A DNA stretch of 64,000 bases. Source: Hawksworthiomyces lignivorus. Lineage: Eukaryota; Ascomycota; Sordariomycetes; Ophiostomatales; Ophiostomataceae. The DNA is taken from the NCBI GenBank assembly GCA_002917075.1, contig NTMA01000007.1, positions 1 through 64,000 on the forward strand, read 5' to 3'. Under the pieces are notes generated by a model. The model was given only the letters and a program-made list of their open reading frames with translations. It was not told the DNA's origin and did not search any database. The translations under genes were made by a program, and so were the position numbers. Positions 45,326 to 54,671 of this stretch are shown piece after piece (position 1 is the stretch's first letter; every line of letters starts with the position of its first letter).

Positions 45326-48041
45326 TAAATGTCTCTCGTCTGGCGTTTCGTATTTCGAACATTATTATTGTTTTCCCTTTACTAGAGCCTCGCCTTTTAT
45401 CAAGCAGGCAGCCGTAGCGGATCGGACGCAACTTGCTGGCTAGGAGCTAAATTCGGCTCAATTTTATTTCTGTTCTTATCGTACTATTCTGCTTCCCTAC
45501 ATCTTTCAGTTAGGAGTGGGTCATGCATTTCTTGTATGGAATCAGAACCAACCCACTAATGGTGCATCTGGAGTTACTGTGATGGTTTGTATCTTTTTCT
45601 TTTCAACTTTTCTTCATGAAATATAGGTAAAAATAGACATTGTTAGCTCTTGCCTATGCCATGCTACATTATTCCCCCCGTATACGCGCTCACCTCTCAC
45701 TTGGCTCTAGTGGATGTTGACGGTATTACGCAATTGCAAGCCCTAACAAATCCGTAATACATCTGTAATAATTCTAGGTTTTCTAGTTTAGCAATTGCTC
45801 GATAAAATGGAATTGTCGAATTACTTTCATAGTTGATATAATTTTGTGTTTGGCTATGTTTGGCCTTGTTTGGATGTTCTTTGTGTCGGAACGAAAGCAG
45901 AATCTGTATAAAAAACAATGCTCTCCTGAAGGTGGTCTTCAGCCTTGTCCAGACTTTGGCTTTTTTGGCCCGAATTCTATGTCTGAAAGTCAGAATCACA
46001 CAAATCGTAAATTAATTTAGGAACTTTTTATTCATATTCATTTCGACAAAATTTGACTTCTGTCTTCCGATATAAATACGAGGGATCATCAATATTAACT
46101 ATAAGTTGCATCCTGCCAACAGCGAGGCGCTCGGCATTGTATGTGTATACAGACATCGTAGCTAGATAGTGTTCGTCAGCCGAATCGACACACAGTATTC
46201 AAAGCTGCAGGTCGCTGATGGCAGCAATACCCAGCAGGCAGAACTTAGACGGGCATTTTTACTCTATTCACGACTGCATTGCTCTTTGAGATAATTGGTT
46301 ATAGTTAACGATATTCGATACGGGTAGCATGTTTTGGCAAGTGGTTCCTTTAGCAAATGTTTTTGGCTTGATTTGGATTGTCAAGGCATCGAACTCTCCC
46401 GTGACCTTGTGGTGTTTACTGGCAGCGTGTCTGTTCATATAAGATCGAGTAGTCAAGTGACAGAATGTGAGTTAACTGTCTCCTTAATCAGACTCTCAGC
46501 CTAACCCAGAATCTCCGCCATACTCTACATACCCATCAGAGCCACCGTTTCCCCCAGAGCCGCCATTTCCCCCGGAACAACCATTTCTACGGCTTCCAGA
46601 AGGGGAAGAGTCAGACTTGTTGGTGATATAAATTCTGTTTATCTCTGTCACCTTTCCAGCCCAGTCGTTCTTAACAACGATCGAGGATCCATTGTCTTTT
46701 TCGACGGTTAATGGAGCGATGCCAGGACCATTCACCGGGTCACCATTGTTTCTTCCCTGAGCGCAATACATCAGCACAATGAATCTGACTATCAGGTTAG
46801 GATCAACTAACAGTCATGGCTAATATCTATAGCCTTTCACAGAGTTGTTGATGTCGTATGAGATCTGGTTGAAGTAACAGGAGCGTTACACCCTATTCTT
46901 GATGAAATGCGGCCTAAAAAAAATGTGAATTTGTATGATGGTGTTCTACACCATTATACAGAGAATGCAAACAAGAGAACTTTAGCATGCTTTATATGCA
47001 CAATCAACCATGACAGAGCGGCATTTCTCTAGCAAGCTCTCAATAGATACCGGATATGTCATGTCACTGTTTAAGTTGCCCGGCATTACGAATAGCTAAT
47101 AGTTTTCGTTCTTCGTCACAAGTTGAATTGCCCAATTGTGTTTTCCATACGCGATCTCTTATCATTGTGGCTCCTAGAAACGCAATATCGGTAGTCAAAT
47201 TCCAAATCAGGTGCATATAATTGCAATTAGTGGTAATAGTACTAGCGAATAAATCCTGTAGATATCTCCTCGTGCGCAAATTTGGGACTGGTAAGAAGTT
47301 ATGTCAGTCTCATTACTTCCCCCCATTTCGGTTTCAAAATTTCTCATGGAGTTATCGTGAGGCTCAAATTTACGGAACGTGGAGGTTCTTTGTGGCTTTT
47401 ATAGTACTAGAGGAAATCGGGGTACAAGGCAAGATCAAGTCACCAGAAGTTTTTATGAGGTATGCACATAATGTACAGGTAATACAGCAGCCGTCGGTTC
47501 TCACATAACTTGATCCGTGGAAAGGTTCTCGCGAAGAGGGGCAACTACCGAAAAAGATGAGTATGGGAAGAAGGAAAAGTGAGCAACAAGATTATAGCAA
47601 CTAGTACAATTAAGATGAACCGAATGATCGTGACAAGGCTGTGCATACTTCGAAGACCTGATTTTAATTATACACGGCCTTAAGGCATCATCTGGCCCTT
47701 AGGTGTCTTATTGGAATAATAATGCAAAATGCAACATTGTACTATAGATAGCGTAGAGATTGAGCGATTTCTCAGCTACACTCGAATATGACGATTCTAC
47801 GCCCGCCGAAGGGAGTGAAGAGGAAGGGCGATAAGATGTGTTGTCCTGCTTCGATGAGGTATCGCGTAGTACACCTCAAGCACTTGCGCAGAATATTTAT
47901 TATTGGCTGTATAATAAATGGCCATTCTTTCTGTCAGGTGCTAAGATGGATATTGAAAAGAACGAATAATCGTATATTTTGGACTATTTTTTTTAGTCTT
48001 CTTAGGTTGACCTTATGGCAGCTACCAGTGCCCAGTAACCA
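45326..48041. other. AT-rich intergenic region with possible coding debris
   Basis: No intact gene. At 46496-46920 (minus) a frame reads RFIVLMYCAQGRNNGDPVNG, then GIAPLTVEKDNGSSIVVKND and a Gly/Ser-rich tail; the sequence just upstream (CYFNQISYDINNS) also looks protein-like, and an intron-like GTGAAA..TAG with a CTAAC branch site lies between, but no frame joins the parts. This may be a decayed small gene of unknown family. Confidence 0.4.
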
Positions 48042-49720
48042 TTATGCAATCGTAGTACCATTCCTCCTGTGCTTTTCAAACGGCATTGCTGTCCATATCA
48101 GCATTCCCAGTCCATCTAGGTCGTCACACCACCTTCTCAGATCAGCCAGCACTTCAGGATCGCAAACAACATTTTCCATATCCTCACTAGATAACACATG
48201 AATGTCCGCTAGATCCATAACAGTCAATACTTTCTCCGATTTCCTTCTTTTAGTAAACTGCTCCATTCTTTTCTTCCATTCTTCATTGGAGCCAGCTTCC
48301 CACAACTCCCGTGTGCAAGGAAGTGGCACGGCCTGTCGATTTCTGCAAAACTCTGTCTGCGAAGGGCACACAAAGCCCTCGAGGAGAAGCCCGATTATGT
48401 ACAGTAAGGCAATCGTCCTGTTCCTTGGTTTAGAATACTGCCAAGTCATGTGGAAGAGACATAATATGTTAGATAAATACTTCGCACTGTTACTTACCTC
48501 CGAACGCTTTCATGAAAGGTCCATTCTCGTCTATCGACTTGCATTTGTGGCTTATTTGAGTACCAGTCATAGCAATCAACGAGCTTTGCTATCAGAGCCT
48601 GGAAATCTCGATTCTTCATTCAGTAAACGGACTTGTATGGTGTGTGCCAGAATTCTTACCAGAGCTGTCACGACCAGTGAGCCGGCGTCGTTCGGGTCTG
48701 TTGATTCAGTATCTTGTGCCTGAAGAAGCATGTACATGGTAACAGCTTGAAGAGCGTCGAGCAGTTCTTGTACACTATAACTTTCGTGCTGTAATTATGG
48801 TTAGAAAAGGCTATTAGGGAGAACCCTTGTGTGCTACCTCCACTGGGATTTCTAATATTCACCTCGTGATATAATCGCATTTGTTCTGCGTAGATGGTCT
48901 TCCATACGAACGCAGTGTTCCCCGGTGTCCTGGAGGAAAACATTTCCACTAGGCCTGAACAGATGGCCAATGGCTTTGAAAGACATTGGTGTCTTCTATT
49001 CTCCATACATCCCATGCCAAGCTCTCCGTTCAGGGCGCATCGTGGATAAATAAAGGGAGGCAGTTTATGCCCGTGGATCATCATCTTGGGGAAAGCTGAC
49101 AGCTGCCCAAGCACCACTATGCTTATAGCACAGGTTTTAGATGGATGCCGCAGTCGGAGAACTCTTTTCGTGGAGCCGGACCGATGAACGGTGGCAACGC
49201 GGTCAATGGGGAGATCGCTAGGCCAAGGACTGGGATCCGCTAGAACGGCACCTGGAAGATCAGCAGGTATTAAATCGGGAAAGTTGGTATCTTGCTGTGC
49301 GTGCCTTTCCGGCGTTGCAGGATGTTGACCGATGCCAAGCAGACATGGCTCAAATGACGTCAATGTATTCTTCTGCGTCAGGACTACGCTTCCGTCAATC
49401 ACGCCCCAACCAAGAGAAGGAGGCTGCTCGTATACCACGCCAATCTCCGCCGAGGGGCTCGTGAGCCAAGACTCGGCGTCAAGGGGGTTATGCGAGGAAG
49501 TCAGACTAGGAGACGGCTGTCTCATAGCGCTACTAGACCTTGAAAAAGAGGTCCGACTTGCTGGTAGCTCTTGGGAGTAATGTTTTGCAATGGTCTGTCG
49601 ACCTTCATAGTCACACTGAAGTTTGCGTTGGGAACAGCGGTTGCAACTAGGCGTGCTTAGATTACACCGGGCTTTCGCTGCCCTACAGGCACTGCAGGAT
49701 TTCTTCCGAGAGATAGGCAT
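48042..49720 (-). CDS. Zn2Cys6 transcription factor
   Basis: Four minus-strand exons: 49720-48863, 48788-48660, 48598-48498 and 48423-48042, giving 489 residues. The chosen start (MPISRKK) lies directly before the binuclear zinc cluster C-x2-C-x6-C-x6-C-x2-C-x6-C (CSACRAAKARC, CNRCSQRKLQC); an ATG 36 bases upstream is an alternative. The later part matches the fungal regulator type with FPKMMIHGHKLPPFIYP, SSRTPGNTAFVWKTI, EWTFHESVRR and VPLPCTRELWEA. The last intron must use an AAG acceptor to keep the frame; the nearby CAG would cause early termination, so either the acceptor is unusual or the tail is degenerate. It is divergent from the short-chain dehydrogenase at 50161, suggesting local regulation. 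Confidence 0.82.
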
Positions 49721-49957
49721 CGTTGCCGGAGTGAAGGATATGCATAAAATCGACAAGATCTAGCTGAGTAAGGGCTATAATTCGTAGATTGCGGAACTCC
49801 TAAACTGGCTTTTGAAAATAGATCCGGATTTGTAGTACTAATACCATTGTTCATATTGCCAACCCTGCCAGTGGAATCATTTGTCAGCCCGCGCCGGAGT
49901 TCAAGTGGATCGGTCTCCAGCCAAGAGAAAAACGATAGGCCCGGAGTTTGTCCCACA

Positions 49958-49969
49958 GCGGAATTCCGC
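49958..49969. promoter_or_regulatory. Candidate Zn2Cys6 site CGG-N4-CCG
   Basis: The 12-base palindrome GCGGAATTCCGC holds inverted CGG triplets spaced by four bases, a typical layout of a Zn2Cys6 dimer site. It lies about 190 bases from the SDR start and 240 from the regulator start. Binding by the adjacent factor is inference. Confidence 0.45.
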
Positions 49970-50007
49970 ACGCTGGCACGTGAAGACCGCATCTCATTAG
50001 AGAGCAC

Positions 50008-50029
50008 TATGAGGCTCCGGAGCCTCATA
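50008..50029. promoter_or_regulatory. 22-base perfect palindrome with CTCCGGAG core
   Basis: Two 11-base arms (TATGAGGCTCC and its complement) meet at CCGG without a spacer. This length is very unlikely by chance in a 440-base promoter. The core has everted CGG/CCG half sites, a form used by some Zn2Cys6 proteins. It lies 130 bases before the SDR start. Confidence 0.5.
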
Positions 50030-50160
50030 ATGGCGTATAAGTAGAGATTCAAAATCTCGAAATTGAGAATAATGATTGAGATCCAATCGCCAACAAACCC
50101 GGAGCACAGCATATACAGAAGATATCTCAGAGTCCTCATTCTGAACAAGAATAAATCACA

Positions 50161-51201
50161 ATGTCTAGCTTTGGTTTTGAAACGAACGGAATTGACGTGG
50201 TCAAGGCTCTAATTGACAGAGTCAAAGGCCGCACATGTAAGTAGCCTGTGGCCATAGATTGGAAGCCGCCAATTTTACTACATAAGCTGAGGTATCATAT
50301 TTTTCTAGTCCTGATCACAGGCCCTTCTCCTGGCGGCCTTGGTGCCGAAACTGCTATATCTCTAGCTCACGGCGGTCCCGCGAATATTATCCTGATCTGC
50401 CGCAATACCGAAAAGTGCAAGCCAACAGTTGATAGTGTGCTCGCCATCAATGGCTCGATCAATGTCAAAGTTGTCCAGGCAGATCTTTCTTGTTTGCTGT
50501 CTGTCCGTAAAGCAGCCCGTATTGTCCTTGAGGACCGGTCAATACCAACCATTGATGCTATCATCAATAACGCCGCTATTATGGCCACCCCCCTGACGCG
50601 CAACGATAATGGCTACGAGATGCAGTTTGCTTCCAATCATCTCGGCCATTTTTTGCTCACAAACTTGCTGATTCCCAAGCTCACGCCCCATTCTGGTCGT
50701 GTCGTCAACGTGTCGAGCTCTGGAAACTTGTTCACCGGTGTTCATTGGGACGACGTGCACTATCGCGACGAAGGCTCATATACACCCATTGGTGGATACA
50801 GCCAGTCAAAGACGGCCAACATCCTCTTCTCTGTTGCTCTGAAAAAACGCGGAATAAAGAGCTTCGCCCTCCATCCTGGTTCAATCTACACTACCGGCCT
50901 AAGTGCTGATCTCGATATGGGAATGATGGCTGGCCTGGTTCAAGACGTATGGGGCGTATCGATGGAAGAGGCCATGAAATCACCTGAGATTGCCAAAAGT
51001 AAGACACTGCAGCAGGGTTGCGCAACGCAGATTGTCGCCGCTCTGGACCCAAGCCTTGAGGAGCAGGATGGCGTGTATCTGAACGATTGCCGCCCATCTA
51101 CAAGCCCAAATACGGTACACCCGCGGGCACTCGATGAGAAGGATGCAGAGCGGATGTGGGTGTTGAGTGAGAAGCTTGTCGGAGAATCATTTGACTATTA
51201 A
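50161..51201 (+). CDS. Short-chain dehydrogenase/reductase
   Basis: Two exons, 50161-50236 and 50309-51201, encode 322 residues; the intron runs GTAAGT..TAG. The fold is the classical SDR of the retinol dehydrogenase/WWOX-like branch: cofactor motif TGPSPGGLG (29-37, a variant of TGxxxGxG), the NNAAIM strand, catalytic Ser in VNVSSS (about 162) and the YSQSK pair Y189/K193. It should oxidise or reduce a small alcohol/ketone with NAD(P); substrate unknown. It sits head to head with a Zn2Cys6 regulator, the only gene pair here that looks like a dedicated regulatory unit. Confidence 0.9.
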
Positions 51202-53264
51202 TGTCATCTACGTACCTATAGCTAAGGGTGCGTGGTCGAGGATGCTTCTTTCTAGGAGGAAGACGTGTGATTTTCGAGGCGGACATGGATGCACGGGTCA
51301 CAGGTATATCTTGGCAAGATTCCATACTTAGTTGGCATCTCAGGCTACATCTAGGCAGTGTATTATTCTCCAATTGGGGTCGTCTCATACTTCGAATATG
51401 TCAACATCGCTCTTTGCAATCTTTGTCTCTTTAATGTTGAGTTTCATCTTAGTCATATCGTAAAGACCTCCCGAGAACATGCAAACCTACGACAAAAAAA
51501 TCTACTATTATATTTGTAGCAATAAGAAGGAACAAGACTTTCATTCTAGACGTTGCCATAATAATTTACCGCGCTCTTGTCTCTGTTATTAGACAACTTG
51601 AAGATGTGAATCCGATCACTAGCAACAAAGTTGTATCCATTCAATACTGCTGAAGTGACAAAGCAGAAATAGGCCAAAGCACTATCTTTTGCAGAGTTTA
51701 ATCTAAAAAATATTGTCGATATCAAGGGTTAGAGAGGGAAAAAAGGTTTAAAGCGATTAGGTTGCAGCAGCAATATCTACCAAATGGCACATGTCATATA
51801 TTAAAATCTTTACAACATTATAATGAATCAAGTAACAAGTCTAAGCGCACTAGAACCTATGCAAATAATGCATCGATTAACTAAAGAAACAAATAGGAGA
51901 CATAATTATCGGCAGCTTTAAAATGATAGTCAGAGTCTTTTACCTGACCGGGAACATTTATACCTGGCTTTGGTATTGGCTTCAAGCCCAGTTGTTAAGA
52001 ATCAGTCTCCATGACTCTTAGCTCTCCCATAAACAATAGTAGTCTCGCGAAGTACTAGTAGCTTTTATGGATCTCTTGAAATTATCATGACTCTATTTCC
52101 GTTGCGTTATCTAAGAGATCGACTTACACGAGAACGTTGCTATATACTAGAGTCTCTATACTATAGTTATGATAAAATCTACAGGGATCACTTATGTTAT
52201 GCAGAGAATATTGTCTTCCAATGCAGCCCATACGTCACTTCGAAGGCAAGAGGAAGTATTTACAATGTTAGAGTGATATGTGAGACATGAGGGATTATTC
52301 TATTTAGAAGAAGGGTTTGGGGTTCCGAACTTCGATCCGATGTTTTTCCCGAGACAATAAAGTTCCCGTTCAATGGCAATACCTCACGGAATCCCGCTGT
52401 TACCTCCGTACTTCCCTGTACCCTGTTCTTTCTTTTTATCCCGTAATTCCGTTCAACCGGCGCACGAACAATTGTTGCGGAAAGAAGCGATATATCACTT
52501 TCAGCGAACAGCCTGAGCATGCGTACGTCTCCGTTTGTTTTATATGCGTGAGATAAAGTATAGAACCGCATTGTTACTTTCATCACGGCAGAAGATTCTG
52601 CCGTGTGGGTTGGCCATTGCGTTGTTTTCTTTTTGTTTTTCCTTATTCATACCTCACGTATGGTAATCGATGTACCGGGAATGTCGATTGCATGGTACAA
52701 AGTATAACTCGGAAAATAGACATATACCAAGTAAGGCACAAAACCATAGGTCGCAAAATTGAATAATTATGGTTAAACGAAAAGAAATGAAGAGAGAAGA
52801 AGAATCTAAAATAGCTAAATGCTATAAAAAGGGATTAAATAGAAACAGAAGTTTAAAAGAAATGCAAATTAAGAGTAAATTATTTTGCATCCACAATAAG
52901 CCTCCAATGAAACTAAGCAAGAGAAGAAAAGAAAAGTCTAATGAAAGTAAAAGTACTTCAAAGGAGGTGGAACATGTCTCTCCTAGATGCAGTAGCCCCG
53001 TTCGGAACATTGATTCTGTGCACAACGTTGCCTCCGGGACTTGTATACACAGAAGAATCTATTTGTATAGAGACCAACTGGCTTGCTCCCGCAACAATAG
53101 CAGTTTACTGGAAAGAAACAAAGAAATCAAAACAACAAAAAAGAGTTTTAAAAAAAGGCTGTAGTAACAGATGTCTCGTGAGAGACGTCTTACCTTTATC
53201 CCGACGGCCGTAACTTGTTTCTTAACTTTGCACGCAGTGCATTGTAAATCATCCGCATCCAAAT
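51202..53264. other. AT-rich intergenic region
   Basis: Strongly AT-rich, with many stops in all frames. A Lys/Glu-rich frame at 52769-53164 (plus) reflects A-rich composition rather than a known protein. A near-perfect inverted repeat lies at 52584-52605. Probably decayed repeat DNA. Confidence 0.5.
52584..52605. repeat. Inverted repeat, 10-base arms
   Basis: CACGGCAGAA, a two-base centre GA, then TTCTGCCGTG. The arms are perfect and much more GC-rich than the surrounding AT-rich DNA. Could be a remnant of a transposon end or a hairpin; no partner copy was seen. Confidence 0.5.
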
Positions 53265-54671
53265 TCATAAGACATCGTCTCTTTGTGGTAGTCCGTATTC
53301 CTGGCGTATTTTTTCTTGGAAAGGCTCGTAAACTGATTCATCCACGCCAATGCGGGTCATTAATTTGGCGAAAAGGACATCTCTTGACGGCCGCTGACCG
53401 TGGCCAGGCCGCTCTTGGATGCGGCTGGCCCCGAGGTCGGCGGTGTTCTGCAGGTCTTGGTAGACCTGCTGCTGCGAGATCAGATACCGGACCACGTCAC
53501 GGTACTGCGACTGGTGGCCCTTCATGGCCAGCTCTACCAGCTTTCCGCAAATGCGCAGCCAGCCCAGGATGAGATCCTCTCGCAAGGTGCCCTCGAGAAA
53601 GCGGAACTCAATGGTGCGCGGGTTGGTGCGCGCGCGCTCGTCTTCGAGGCCAAAAGCGCTGAAATTAAAACCGAGGCGGCGGTGCTCGCGCTGGGCGCCA
53701 GACAGGAGCTGGCCTAGCTCGACGGGCGACTCGGCCCGCCAGATGGCGCGCAGCGCCTCGTTGCGGAAGGCGGCACTGCCGGTGCCGCTCATGTACTGGT
53801 ACCAGTCCTCCTCCTCGGCACGCTCGCCGGTGCCAGTGCGGACGCGCATGAGGATCTCCTCGCCGATGTTGGTGGTGTCGCTCGCAGAGGAGCGCTGCTC
53901 CAGCGCGCGGGCCAGCCGGCTGCAGCGGCGCTGCTCGAAGCCCCAGGTGTAGGCGTTGCTGTAGTTGGGCGAGCGGGGGTCGCGCACGCTGCGCAGGATG
54001 GGCTCTGCCAGCCAGAAGACGGTGGCCAGCTTCTTCAGGGTCGGCAGCGTAAATGCCACGCCGTCCCGGCGGCCGACGTGGACGTGGACGTCGCAGGTGT
54101 AATTGGCGACGACGGGAAAGGTCTTGACGCGAGACACAACCTCATTCACCAAGAAGGGGGCGTAGGGGTCGGTCCATGCCAACGTGGGGGAGTTCATTTC
54201 CACGGGCACGGACACGCCGTTGGTTTGGCGGGCATCTGGAAGCGGATCGTGTTTGGTGTGCTCCACCGAGTTGGCCTTTTTGACAATCCAGTGGGAGGGC
54301 CAGTAGTCCTGCTCCTTGCGGCCGGCTTTCGTAATTTCGTAGCGGCTGATGGCCCTTGGCTGCAGGCGAGGAGCCAACGCGCCAGTGCCGCTAGCTTTGG
54401 CCAAGCTGATGGCCCCCTTTTCAATGACTCGCGCAATAGCACTGTATGCTTGCTGCTGGCAGACATCTACGCTGGCCAGCGGCGTATCTGACAGCCGCTC
54501 GCGGGAAGCGAGGCTGCATTCGGAGTGCGGCAGGCCCAATAACAGGAATTTGAGCTCCAAGCCCAAAGCAATGTCTTCGACCAGATCTGGCCCGATCGGA
54601 GAAGGCGCTCCAACGCCTGTGGCAACAGGATCAACTGCAACGGCGCTAGGCATGTCTGCAGCCGATGACAT
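53265..54671 (-). CDS. Putative amidoligase (GCS-like fold)
   Basis: Single exon, 468 residues. The protein matches the putative amidoligase family, predicted ATP-dependent peptide-bond ligases related to glutamate-cysteine ligase and glutamine synthetase. Motifs in order: GLELKF (37-42, the G-x-E-x-x-F metal-site strand), VEMNSP (157-162), HVHVG (196-200) and TIEFRFLEGT (353-362), whose Glu and Arg belong to the active site. The catalytic set looks complete. Fungal members are widespread and uncharacterised; bacterial relatives sit in peptide-modification operons. Here it stands alone, so its substrate is open. The GC-rich, intronless frame contrasts with the AT-rich flanks. Confidence 0.85.
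   Translation of the reverse strand: MSSAADMPSAVAVDPVATGVGAPSPIGPDLVEDIALGLELKFLLLGLPHSECSLASRERLSDTPLASVDVCQQQAYSAIARVIEKGAISLAKASGTGALAPRLQPRAISRYEITKAGRKEQDYWPSHWIVKKANSVEHTKHDPLPDARQTNGVSVPVEMNSPTLAWTDPYAPFLVNEVVSRVKTFPVVANYTCDVHVHVGRRDGVAFTLPTLKKLATVFWLAEPILRSVRDPRSPNYSNAYTWGFEQRRCSRLARALEQRSSASDTTNIGEEILMRVRTGTGERAEEEDWYQYMSGTGSAAFRNEALRAIWRAESPVELGQLLSGAQREHRRLGFNFSAFGLEDERARTNPRTIEFRFLEGTLREDLILGWLRICGKLVELAMKGHQSQYRDVVRYLISQQQVYQDLQNTADLGASRIQERPGHGQRPSRDVLFAKLMTRIGVDESVYEPFQEKIRQEYGLPQRDDVL

Larger units (their letters stand above)
49721..50160. promoter_or_regulatory. Divergent promoter between Zn2Cys6 factor and SDR
   Basis: Only 440 bases separate the two start codons, so both genes must share control sequence. 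Two perfect palindromes with CGG/CCG cores lie inside it (49958-49969 and 50008-50029). A minus-strand frame runs through the region but has no domain and overlaps the regulator gene. Confidence 0.6.
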
